From assembly GCA_949130495.1 (NCBI GenBank), contig OX422222.1, positions 102,785,709-102,849,708 of the forward strand: a DNA stretch of 64,000 nt, read 5' to 3'. The number at the start of each line of letters is the position of its first letter. Position 1 is the stretch's first letter. The notes under the pieces were generated by a model. That model was not told the DNA's origin. It was given only the letters and a program-made list of their open reading frames with translations, and ran no database searches. The DNA comes from Sambucus nigra (taxonomy: Eukaryota > Streptophyta > Magnoliopsida > Dipsacales > Adoxaceae). Below, in pieces: positions 37,882-48,813 of the stretch. A program made the translations under genes and the position numbers.

Positions 37882-39184
37882 TGTAATTGTTTGCCTTTAA
37901 TGTTTTGTTATTTTCTAAACCGCGACCTATCGAATCTTCTCGGCTATATTCTTTTATACATGATTGCTATATAATGTATTGTAAGGTACACATGTGTTTT
38001 TGAAGCGTCCACCTCCCCAATAGGTCAACAATGTAAGTTTATACGAATTTGTCTGTAATACATCTATTGAAATTTCTTGAATGTATGTTTATACTTAATT
38101 TCTCCCTTGATTAATTGTATGTTTGGATATTTATCAATCTTTCTTCCAGATCGAGATTTTAAGATCATAAATTGAATTGGTAGGTAACAAGTAATTCATA
38201 TAATTGCAATGATTTAAATGAAAATCCCAGATTGTAAATAATTGTGATCACAATTGTTTTGCAGATAAAAAATGGGGTTATGTCGAGGCAGGTTATGCCC
38301 GTATGTAGTAACCTCTATATTTGTTGTCCTTCAATGAGGGCACGGTCAAGACAACCTATCAAGCACTACAAAAATCTTCTAGCTCATACCTTCCCTCACT
38401 CTCATGTCATTCAATTATTTTCTCAATCATAAGACTTAACCATTTTTTTCATTCACAATGCTTGCTAATCCTTTTGCTCTTTAGTTTCAACGCGTGATGC
38501 TAGACTATTTGGGGTCAATCCATTATGAAAACAATTTTCAACTAGAATTTTGTCCTCAAAACACAGTATTCTTTTTATTTGGGAACCAAATGAGCGGAAG
38601 ATCGTGAATCTTTATGAGCATGCTTCGAGAAATCCCTTACGAATAACTAAGGTTTGGATTATCTTCCTCTTCATTTCTTATATAAATTGGTTAATTTTTT
38701 TTTATAGATTAATTGGTTTAATTTTTCAAACATTTTTTCTATAATGTGAGTTTATCACCAAATGCATGGGGGGTAAAAAATGATATATAACATATACCTG
38801 ATTGCAACATATACCTGCTCACAACCCGAGAATGTTTATAACATATACCTATTTGCAACCTAAGAATGGTGATTTAAACTGATATGTTTATAATGTATAT
38901 CATTTTGTAACCCGAGAATGTTTATAACAGACCAACATATACCTATTTGCAACCCGAGAATATTTTAAAATGTGTTCATTGGATCAAAACTTCTTTTCAT
39001 AGATGTAAGATCAATGTGGATGTGGCGTGAGTTCTTTCTATTTTAGTCCGTTTTGTAATGTGGATGTTATAGCTCATCCGTTGAGTTCATATACGTGAAT
39101 TTATTAAAGTCTAGATAATTAATATTCTCTTTGCTTAATATGTATTTCCAATAGGTTTAGTTCATTATTGGTTTTGCTGAAAAT

Positions 39185-39376
39185 TGCAAAGTTATCTTTG
39201 ATGCACATGCAAATCTGGACCATGATTTCTTTTGGGAGTCTATGAAACCGGGTGGTGGAGGAAAGCCATCTGGAGATCTTTTAGAACTGATTAGTAGAGA
39301 TTTTGGTTCTTTTGAAGCCTTCATTAAAGAGTTAAAGTCAGCTGCAACTACTCAGTTTCTATATATTTTGCAATAG
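39185..39376 (+). pseudogene. Iron superoxide dismutase (FeSOD) exon fragment
   Basis: The frame 39191-39358 encodes '[20 protein letters not shown]', then '[20 protein letters not shown]' and 'SAATTQF', and ends at TAG 39374. [16 protein letters not shown] followed by L-L-E-L-I-x-R-D-F-G-S-F and A-x-A-T-Q-F is diagnostic of plant chloroplast-type FeSOD (FSD), which converts superoxide to hydrogen peroxide and oxygen. The His of 'DHDFFW' is one of the four iron ligands and is kept. The expected 'GxGWAWL' after TQF is missing, and the upstream N-A-A-Q-x-W-N motif is degenerate ('DAHANLDH'). About 56 of 210-260 residues survive, without other exons, so it is a captured gene fragment and not a gene. 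39377-40700 holds nothing else recognisable. Confidence 0.88.
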
Positions 39377-40721
39377 GTTTAGTAATCTTTTCTTTTCATC
39401 TTGGAATAGACTTTCTATATTTTTTTCATTGGGTCTGCTTAATGTATTTATATCTTTATCAAAATGATTGTGAATTTTCTACAACTATTTGTAGGGTTTA
39501 CAACACTAAAAGTTATTAGATTTTGGAGATTTAGAACTTTGTTACATTGTTTGTCCATGTTTTGGATCTTTCAGACCATGTTTTTTTCGATTTTTAAATT
39601 TTCTTCTTTTCTCTTCTTATTCTTCAAAAACCAAACTATTTCCCAAATTCTTATTGTTATAGTTCATTTTCAATTTATATATTTATATTTCTGTTAGAGG
39701 TGCACATTTTTTTTTAAATTTTCATACACGGATGTGTTCACTCTAATAATTTCCATTAATGTTTGTTCTTGGCCTTAAATTGTTTAGGAGACTCGTATTA
39801 TTTATATCATTTCTTTTAGTTTTGTTGACCTAAACTATATATTTATAATGCAGATGTGAGGATGAGAGATGCCATAAATGGGTGTTTTGGTTCATTTAGC
39901 TAGCTTCAAAAATTTAGTTAGTGTAGTCATCAAAATGCAATTCCATTAAGTGAATTATGTTTAAATACCTTTTTCTTTAATTTTTGGTATTGTAATGTTG
40001 ATACTATAAGGATACACGTGCATTCAAGGCACATGTAAACCCTTAAAAACAGGATCAAATGTTAGTGATATCTCCTTGTTTTACAAATTCCCTCTATTAT
40101 GTGTATTGTTGGTAACATTATGATATTATGTTTGATGCGAAGAATGAGAATGATTCGGACTAGAGATCTCTCATATCATGACTACTTTTTTTCTATTCAA
40201 TTCTTATAGGGTTCATAATTTAAATTCTCATTCAATACAAATGATGTTTCCTAGGTATGATATGTCGTGTCTTCTACATAATATGTAGGCATGATACATT
40301 AGAGTGTGGTATATCTTAATAAATATGAAAAAAATATCATGTGAATGTGATCCAAATAAACTTGGAAGAAAGTTATGATTGTGTTGATGAAGTATATTTT
40401 TTACTATACTTTACATGAATTATTATACTCGATTAATAATGTTAGGTTTTGTATTAGTAATAGTATAAAGCATATTCTTGTTCTTAAACACATTGAATTA
40501 TTTTATAAATAAAAAAAATTATGTCCAAATTTTTCAAATGATCAAATTTATCATTAATAATAGTGTAGTTGGTATTTTCGTTCTTAAACAGGATGGACTA
40601 TCTCACAAACGTAGGAAATTTTTTCTAATGTTTTTAAGGTAATAGGTTCCTAACATAGGTTATCTAAAAATTGTTTATTTGTTGCGAACTAAGTACAATG
40701 TATGATCCTATCAACGATGTA

Positions 40722-40756
40722 AAATTTTGAAATTAGCGTTGTGCCTTCAGGCAAGA

Positions 40757-40759
<3 letters not shown>
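40722..40759 (+). mobile_element. Degenerate Helitron-type 3' tail, plus orientation
   Basis: 'TTTTGAAATTAGCGTTGTGCCTTCAGGCA' aligns with the clear Helitron end at 11370-11402 ('TTTTGAAAATTTTCACCGTGCCTTCAGGCA'; split here for reading). The TGCC-TTCA-GGCA hairpin remains, but the outer stem and CTAG are lost, and a CA repeat follows. Confidence 0.5.

Positions 40760-40805
<46 letters not shown>
40760..40805. repeat. (CA)n microsatellite
   Basis: About 23 CA units between the two facing Helitron-like tails. Confidence 0.98.
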
Positions 40806-40809
<4 letters not shown>

Positions 40810-40842
40810 GAGGGCTTGAAGGCACGACGGCAATTTTTCAAA
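40806..40842 (-). mobile_element. Degenerate Helitron-type 3' tail, minus orientation
   Basis: On the minus strand it reads 'TTTGAAAAATTGCCGTCGTG' then 'CCTTCAAGCCCTCTCTA' and TGTGTG, which follows the Helitron end at 11370-11420 including the CTA(G)-TGTGTG junction. The hairpin is imperfect. Confidence 0.45.
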
Positions 40843-41234
40843 TGGTGGTGATATTCGCACCCTAAAAAGTTCTCCAAAACACCACAAAAAAACTCATTTT
40901 TATCTCCTTAACACCACACAAATTAACACCACAAAAAGCAGTCATGAAAATGGGTACTACTGCCAAGGTTAGCCGTGAAAATGAGTACTACGACCAAGGT
41001 TAGCCGTGAAAATGAGTATCATGACCAAAGTTAGGTGTAAAGATGGATTCACGACCAAGGTTAGCCGTAAAAGGGGTTAGCTATGAAAATGAGTACCATG
41101 ACGAAGTTGAGCCCTGAAAATGAGTACCACGACGAAGGTTAGCCGTGAGACCTTGCTTGGTAGAATTGTAAAAAAATATGGCTTTTCTTTTCGTGGTGTT
41201 TTGGGATGTTTTTGGGGTGTTAATCTTAGCACCC
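40843..41234. mobile_element. Mutator-like MITE with internal minisatellite, 392 bp
   Basis: The ends are inverted repeats of about 45 bases: left 'TGGTGATATTCGCACCCTA' and 'CCAAAACACCAC', right (reverse complement) 'GGGTGCTAAGATTAACACCC' and 'CCAAAACACCAC'. The nine bases outside are TTTTTCAAA on the left and TTTTTTAAA on the right, a 9-bp target duplication with one mismatch, which points to the Mutator superfamily. There is no ORF. The centre is filled by a 31-bp tandem repeat (40941-41149). It inserted into the Helitron-like tail described just before it. Confidence 0.75.
40941..41149. repeat. Minisatellite, ~31-bp unit, about seven degenerate copies
   Basis: The unit is of the form GTTAGCCGTGAAAATGAGTA followed by CTACGACCAAG, repeated head to tail with substitutions and small gaps, and confined to the interior of the MITE. 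Confidence 0.88.
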
Positions 41235-41499
41235 TTTTTTAAAGTATCAGTCATGATCAAGTCATAGCCATGAGAACGAATAATGGTGTGTAAATAGCAA
41301 CTTGTTGTCCACTCAGAAGTTATATTAGACGAAACATAACATAATGCATTACTACTTTTTTTCTTTTTCTTGTTATAAATAATAATATTTTTTTTTAAAT
41401 TAAATAAGATTTATTAAATAATAGATAGAATAGCCCTATCTAGGTGGCTTAAATAAGGAAGGACTTGAAGAAAATTAAAAACAATGAAACGAACTCAAA

Positions 41500-42480
41500 G
41501 TTGAGCTATCAAGTCTAATAGATCTAGAGATTTCTCTTTGAAGGTCTTCTATGTGAATTCAAAGATCTGATCTTTCATGGTCAATACCTTCCTTTGAGAG
41601 AAAAAGAGCTACTTTGTTGACTTCTTTAGAGCATAGAAAAATATTTCAATTACTGATAAGTTACTTAATTGACTTGAATTGAGGTCTTGATTTCCAAGGA
41701 ATTGAAGATGAAGAAAATGATAGAATATCAATTAAAGATTTTGAGTCAACCTCTATTTCTATATTATTGAGATTCTTTTGAACACAAAAAGGCCAGAGCC
41801 TGAAAAACAGTTGAAAGAAGAATTTCAAGATAAGAACCTCCATCAATAATATTTGAAGCAACCCAAATTAAATTTCTTTTTGTGTCTCTTCAGATAGCAC
41901 CAGTCTCCATAGTTGAAAGCAACCCTTTTATACCTGAACAATTATGTTTTAGACTCCCTCTAGGAGGGTTCTTCAAATGCTGAGATTAAGAGAAATTTCT
42001 ACTATTATTACTTTGCTTGATGTTGAATAATTCCAAAATTGATTGATCCAATGATTTCTCGTCATATTTTAATGAAAGTACTTGAGAGAGTTCTGAAATT
42101 TTATGAATAATGTTGTGAGTGATTTTTGATGTTTTCAGACAAATGCCCTCATTTAGAGACTTGTTCCTACTTAACCATAATTACCATAGAATACTAATAG
42201 GGATGACTTTATGTAGCCACTGAGATACTTTCGAATCACCTATATTAAGCCACCGTTGTATAATAAATCCCATGAATTGAATTAGAATGATACCTGAAGT
42301 TCATCAAATTACTAAAGAAATTTAAAATATGAGCAGCTATAGGGCCTGATAAAAATAGATGAAGTATTGATTCTGAATTATTTCTGCGATAATGACATCT
42401 AGAGGCAAGCCTTACTTTAAATTTTTGAATCATCATATCAACAAGGACAAAGTTAGGTAAAACCAGTACGGCCTGTCGTT
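41500..42480 (-). pseudogene. LINE relic: zinc-binding region and RNase H
   Basis: The minus-strand frame 42436-42245 reads 'KFKVRLASRCHYRRNNSESI' and 'LHLFLSGPIAAHILNFF', the plant LINE zf-RVT pattern (L-A-S-R-C-x-x-C-x-x-x-x-E-S-x-x-H-L-F-x-x-C), with two cysteines lost. Next comes 'PISILWYLWLSRNKSLN', the I-x-W-x-x-W-x-x-R-N block. The frame 41861-41661 reads 'LNNIEIEVDSKSLIDIL', the E-x-D-S-K-x-L-V-D block of RVT_3-type RNase H, and 'EVNKVALFLSKEG' near 41570 is its last helix. Stops and shifts abound. It is the 3' end of a LINE opposite in strand to the fragment at 37789. Confidence 0.75.
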
Positions 42481-43289
42481 ATCTCGAACTACACACGCTT
42501 TCCATTATAAGGCTCATTATGTATCAAATGATATCTATATATTTTATGTGGATAAAATTAAGGGCAAGAGGTGTAGAAAACAACCACAATTGTAGAAAAT
42601 AAAAGAGACCAAGCACAACACTCTTTAAACAGTAAAACCCAAACATCCACACTACACAGACATGTGAAGAGAAAGGGAGAGGGAGATAAAGAATAGATTA
42701 CCTAAAAGAGATTCAATCTTCAACCATATCCCATCCTAAGTCGTAATATAAACGACGAAGAATAGAGGTTAAAATTGACAATAAGTCTGAATCATATGGA
42801 AAATATCCTCAAAACCAAAGGGTGTGTATCCACTGAGAAGAAAAACTTACATGCACACCTTAATCAGTAAATTCCTTTTCTTTAGCTTTAACGTTTGATG
42901 TTGAAATATTATTTATCAAAAATGGTATATTGTCCTGAATATCTTATTCCAGAGCCTGCATCCATAAAGTAAATATAGTGTAACATGTTTGATGAATATC
43001 TGCAAAATTTAATTACATTCCAAGAGTCGCTTTGTATTACCCCTTAAAAGATTAGGTTATCACTTCATATCTGGTATCGACACATTTGAAGGGTCAGTAA
43101 AAACCATATATAGGACCTTGTTTGAAGTTTCTGCAGTAAATCCACTATTTCCTCTCCCAGAAATTCCCAGAAGCTGCTCCAGAGTAACACTCCCAAATAA
43201 AATACTCCGGCGACTTGGGGTTCCAATGACTCTGGTGTAATAACTCTCTCATGCAACGTGGACAAAATATAAGAAATTGTCTCATCATT

Positions 43290-43640
43290 AAATAAGGTTG
43301 TTGTACATGTTAAATATAGAAAAAAATCGAGTTTGCATACATGTTAAATAAGGTTGCTATATCAATTAATGTTATATTTATTGAATAAGGTTGAATTCAT
43401 GTTAAATAAGGTTTCATACATGTTAAATAAAGATGGATACTCAAGGAACCAATTTTAATCATGTTAAATAAGGGATCTATACCTCTTTAAGGTTCGTTAA
43501 ATAAGGTTGAATAATAAGGAAGCTATACCTCTTTTAAGGTTCCAGAAAATGAGGCTGATATACCTCTTTAAGGCTGGTATACCTCTTTAAGGATGCCTAC
43601 ATGTTAAATAAGGATGGTATACCTCTTTAAGGCCGTTATA
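43290..43640. repeat. Degenerate tandem repeat (GTTAAATAAGG / TATACCTCTTTAAGG)
   Basis: 'CATGTTAAATAAGG' recurs about eight times and 'CTATACCTCTTTAAGG'-like units about six times, alternating irregularly at 15-50 base spacing. There is no ORF. The upstream flank 42480-43289 has no recognisable feature beyond further low-scoring minus-strand open sequence. Confidence 0.75.
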
Positions 43641-46372
43641 TCAATTCAAGCTCATGAAAATGAAGAAAACTCATTTAAATAAAAAAGGCTGCTATACCTC
43701 TCAAAGTTTTTAAACTCCCCAAACCTAAAATTAGCGAGCAAAAGATAAATCTACCAAAATAATAAAAGAAAGATATTGACCACAGATAAGAGAGAAGACG
43801 GAGCATGGAGATCTACCTTAATGCTGAAAGAGTGTGGCAGATAGAATACACCTCTAGATTAGATAGCACCATTAAAACTCGGCCGAAACACTACCACCTG
43901 TAGATCATCGGTTCAAATGCTTCTACATGAATTATATTTCAAATGCTTGTACATGGATCGTATTTCTTTCTATGTGAATTGTATATTAAAGGATGAATAG
44001 TAACAATGCAGGGTACAAACATATAAGAAATCCTTTTGGGCAACAATTTCATGTTTCTTTCTATGTCTTCCCATTGTCCATAATTAAAGCTTAGCTTGGT
44101 CTTTATTGGGATATCTTCTCTTTCAAATTCTCTTGCAAAATTACCCCTACTCCACCTGTACATGCAACTGAAAACTCGATTCAACCAAAGTTGTTAGAAA
44201 AAATAAGATATAAAAAAAAGATGATAAGAAACATAAATTTATTTTAAGTGTGATTTCATGTTATCAAAGGTTTCTTAAAAAAATTAAAAGCAACCAACCA
44301 AGATATTAAAAAGAATACAAATAATCAATACTCAGAACATGTATAATTGCAGTGTCTAAAACATTAAAAAGAATAAAGGTCATGCATCACTCCCTCGTAC
44401 CATTTTTATAGTTAAAAAAGTTTTATATAACCTAAAGTGAATGAATAGTCTAAAGATAAGAAAATTTAACCCGTTGTGAACTACCCATTAAACATGCATA
44501 TGTAATTGAATTCGAAAATGAACTAAATTGTAGACTAAATTGTGAAACGAAAGACATAATAAATTATAAGAATATATATAAATTTATACAATACTAAGTT
44601 TTCACTTAATAGATGGAGCAGTAGATCATTCTTTATCAACATAGTATATCAGTAGAATATTCAGAAATCACACATACATCTCATCGATTTTATGACATGA
44701 GATAGATATAAACCTTGTATTTCAATACTTCCATAACCAAACATTGGCATATTTCAAGTCCATTATAAACAATGTTCACGTACTTTTATAACCAAACATC
44801 GACATAAAAACATTTTTCAAGTACTGAATATGCAAAACAATCAAACACTGACATATTTCGAGTTCATTATAAACCATTTATTTTAATAATTTAATAATCA
44901 AGTGCAATACAAACCTTGTATTTCAAACAAAATTAATCACTCAATTACTATCTCAACTTACTATCATCGCACGTTGAGATTGGACCGGGATTCCTTATTA
45001 TTATCTATCTTATCTCATGGATACACATGACATTCATGTACTGGAATCTATTAAATCTCATGTATAATGCTCCGATTATTGCTTTTTACCATCAAAGTGT
45101 ATGGTCTAAAATTGGGAGAACATTTAGTCCACTCATCCATAAAAGAAAGTGATAAAATACTTGATGAAATGATTTTTAAAAGGGAAAGGAATCCTGCAAC
45201 AAATATCAGCCTTATCATAAAAAATTTCTAAATCATATCCATAGATGCGAATCAGATTAGTCTTCAGGATAGAGCATTCAACATTCGACTTTTATCACAA
45301 ACTGTAAGTTTGTTTCATATTTTTTCTAAATTACTATTTCAATTTTTTTGAATTAATTACTACAATATCTCGTAGGAATAACAATTATGCCAGTAACTAA
45401 TGTTAGAATTGGTTACATTAAAATAAAATATAGCATTTTTTTCAACGTAAAGTCTACGCAATTAAATTAATGTTATTATTTGTATTTACATTAATGTTTC
45501 AAATTTCCTCGAAATAACAGATATAAAGTGAAGACATAACCTTGATTGCATATTTATTGATGTGTGCTCTAACTAAAATGACAATATCCAAACAATCATT
45601 GGACGTATTCTATGTGAAGACATTCCTATATTTAAACATCATTAAGAAAAATCAAATAAGTTTTTAAATGGACATAGTCTCATAAAATTAATGATAGAAT
45701 TATGCACAACTTTAAGGTATTTTAACTAAATAACCTTCAAGATAATGCATTCTCGCTTTTTATTCATATTCAAATTTCACCGTCAAAGATTACATGTTTC
45801 ATAGTTAAACATTACACCGTCAAAAATTACCAAACAAAGTCGAAAATGAATGATAAATAATATCATATTTTAATAAATTAATCAAGTGACACATAATAGT
45901 GATAGAAGATATAAAACTCGAGATCAACGTACCAAAAAATTTAAAAACTTAAAGCATGTAACCAGGGGAATACAAACCATAGATCCAATGCTATATATGG
46001 TAAAATATCAATCTATATGTACTATGCTCCAATCAACATAATAAATTTATTCCCCAGCTTCACCTAATTTGTGGTGGGGATGTAAACATAATAAATTAGC
46101 ATAAAACCCCCATCACCAAATTATCCACCTAAAAAAACCAAAGTTATCAAATCTGAAACCTCAGTTAACTAATCTTGAATAATAACATTTGGGGTGTCAT
46201 CAAGGTAATCCACAAGTAATGATCACTGCGACCAATTACAATAAAAAAACGTTGTCAACAATTTAAGTGATTTCCAAGACTAAAGAGAAAATAATAAAAC
46301 TTCATATATTCGCAATGCTTAAATGGGTGTACTTCATAGTAAGCCTTTGCAAAATTAAGCACTTGTGAATTT
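43641..46372. other. AT-rich stretch without recognisable genes
   Basis: Open stretches such as 43939-44184 lack known motifs. There are short dispersed repeats of 'CATATTTC(A/G)AGT(C/T)CATTATAAAC' at about 44748-44875, but nothing else stands out. Confidence 0.45.
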
Positions 46373-46576
46373 TCAATTTTGAGCTAGCTTCAATTGGTCC
46401 GGTATCCCCTCTAGATGTAAAAACTGCTGCTTTTCCAGTATGTTAAACCGTTGCATTATTCGGCTGATTTCTTTAACTCTAAGATGCAGAGTTGACAAGC
46501 TCGTAATGTATGAAGTCTGCATTTGACTTCTTCTAGCCACATACTTCTTGCAGTTCTTTGGTGTTGGTACCGATCC
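46373..46576 (-). other. Exon-like piece, unrecognised (possible captured last exon)
   Basis: On the minus strand an acceptor-like TTATGTTATAG precedes 67 open codons ending in TGA at 46373. The peptide starts 'GSVPTPKNCKKYVARRSQMQ' and ends 'LEKQQFLHLEGIPDQLKLAQ', then N. It is basic, helix-prone, and compositionally unlike the surrounding AT-rich DNA. I do not recognise the family. A second coding-like piece on the same strand lies at about 46730-46815 ('GENANNTNGLNMSPVHFKRI'). Confidence 0.4.
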
Positions 46577-46624
46577 CTATAACATAATTGAGTGAATAAC
46601 TAATAGATAAGGCTTTATCATGTG

Positions 46625-46668
<44 letters not shown>

Positions 46669-46705
46669 AATGTGCACACCACAAATAGACACACACACAC
46701 ACACA
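46625..46705. repeat. (CA)n microsatellites
   Basis: About 20 CA units at 46625-46667 and a second short run at 46689-46705. Confidence 0.97.
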
Positions 46706-47037
46706 TTCGAGCCTCATTTGCGTAATATCCTCTTAAAATGGACTGGACTCATATTCAACCCATTAGTATTGTTTGCATTCTCACCATCACTCAATATAAG
46801 TTCTACCAAGAGGAGCAATGGCAGTCTTATAATCTTTTCCAATAATTACCTAGCTGCGACATAATACAAGAACCCTTAGCTACTCTTTTTTCTTGAAAAG
46901 GTACAGTAATAAAGGCAATAATAAAATGTCTGAGTATATAAGTGAAATGCCTAAGTAAGCTAACATGAAAAAACAAAACTTTCTACACACAAAAAAGAGA
47001 AGCCTCCAAATATAACTAAAGACAAACACTAACATCC

Positions 47038-47042
47038 CCCAA
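47038..47042. other. Probable target site duplication, left (CCCAA)
   Basis: CCCAA lies directly before the outermost LTR start; CTCAA (56868-56872) lies directly after the outermost LTR end. One mismatch is consistent with age. Confidence 0.65.
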
Positions 47043-47261
47043 TGATTAGGCATAAATTCTTCACATTTATCCCTTTAATTTCGATATTTTTGTCATCCCT
47101 TGCGGTGTTAATAACTTGAATTTGTCTCATATTTATTCTACTAATCCTTTTTGGCAAGTATTTCATATTTTTTGTATCTCTTATGTGTTTTGCAGGTATT
47201 TCATGCAAGAAAGATGGCAAAGAGAACTCAAAATAGTAAAAGAAACCAAGAATCGGGGATT
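47043..47261 (+). repeat. Truncated first LTR of the array
   Basis: TGATTAGGCATAAATTC to about 'AAGAATCGGGGA' matches the first ~215 bases of 48814-50390. The sequence then jumps straight into 3' internal sequence, so the rest of this LTR and the whole 5' internal part of the first unit are deleted. Confidence 0.88.
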
Positions 47262-48813
47262 GACAAATTTTCAAAAATGCCCATAAATTTCAAAAACTTC
47301 TAAAACTTCACAAATTTTCTACAACTTCACAACTGCATAATTCTAAAACTTCACAAATTTTCAAAAATGCCCAGAAATTTCAAAAAAAAAAAAATTAAAA
47401 GAAAGCCAAAATTTAAAAGCTTCAAAAATGCCATAAATATTTCGTCTCAAGTTGTAAAAATCAAATGCACAAAGCCAAAATTGACCAAAGAAGGAAATTC
47501 AAAGAAAAATGACGACTTTACGAATAAGTGCGGAGATTGACAAACCGGGTGAGATTTCGAGCATATATTTTTTTAAGAGCATTTTAAATCAATCAGCGTT
47601 AATGATTAACTCAAAGTTCTTTATAGCGTTTTAAACTGTCGTTGATGATCTCCATTTTATTGTTTTGATCGGTTATGGGAAATGGAATGTTTCCTCGAAA
47701 AGCACGCTACAAATCTCTAAATTAAATTAATCTCGAGATGCATATGGTAAATTAATAAGTAATTCAGACAATGAAGTAGGTCATCGTTTGTTACCCAAAA
47801 ACATTATCCATAAAAAGACATGAAAAATTATCCCTTTGATAACCCAATTGAGCCGAATAAAATTTATCCTTTTCGTTTGGTAACCCAAAAAACCCAAGTA
47901 GCCCGAAATTGCGAAAATGGAATATTCATTAAAGTCCGAAAAGTGCATAAGAAGGGGAAAGAAAAAAATAGAAATGCTGAACAAAAATAGCAAGAAAAGA
48001 AAATAAGTGAAAAATAGAAAAAATAGAGATAAGGAATAGAAAATGAGCAAAATCCCGAAAAAGCACTAAGGGACATCATAAGAAAAATTTTCCAATTCCG
48101 AATTTCCGAAACATTTCCATGTTACCCAATACACCTATAGCCCGAAAAAGTCCTAACCGATTCCGGATTGATAAATTAATTATGGCGTGGAGAGATAAGA
48201 CAACAAAAGATAATAAAAGAGATTAAATGTGTGAAAAAGAGGCGATCTTCCCATTTCTCAATGACCGTATTCCGATGATGAGATCTATTCACCATATAAT
48301 TTTGTCTTTCAATTTGTGTACGTGACTTTGCGTCCATTATATTTACTCTTTATATCCCGCAGACCGAGAGATTAGCCACAATCCGAGATATTCGTTTCAG
48401 AGAGCATCCCTTGAGCATTTGAATCAAAACGAATTTTCGGAAAGTAACGCAATGATCAATCGGTGGAAGTTAGCGGTTCGATTTTTAGCTTCGCACACAC
48501 ACACAATTACTTGAGACATGTAAATATGACTTTAAGGTGACTATTTTTAGGGAGTTTAAAGTGTTCAATTTTTGCGTATTTTGAATTTTCTTTGAGTCAA
48601 ATTTTGTGGGTATATTCACTGCAAACCCTCACGAGACAACACTCGTCCTACTAGAGTAACCTAAGCGTTTAACGACTTGTTGGATACGCTAAATGCAATT
48701 GCTTGCCCGCGAAAGAGGTATTCTATCCCAATGAAGTGTTTAGAAGAGTTGGGTCCTTTATTATTTTTCTTTTACATTTCTCGGGGCGTGCAAAGTTCTA
48801 AGTTAGGGGGGTT
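47262..48813 (+). other. 3' internal region of the first unit, with PPT at 48802-48813
   Basis: It aligns with 53790-55305 and, inverted, with 20931-22470. It has no credible ORF; open frames such as 47781-48079 on the minus strand are antisense shadows. It ends with AGTTAGGGGGGTT directly before the middle LTR. Confidence 0.85.

Noticed and set aside
47781..48079. Hydrophobic Phe/Leu/Ser-rich ORFs on the minus strand
   Set aside because: They are antisense to the A-rich 3' internal region of the Athila array; the same shadow appears at 54389-54625 and, inverted, at 21671-22024.
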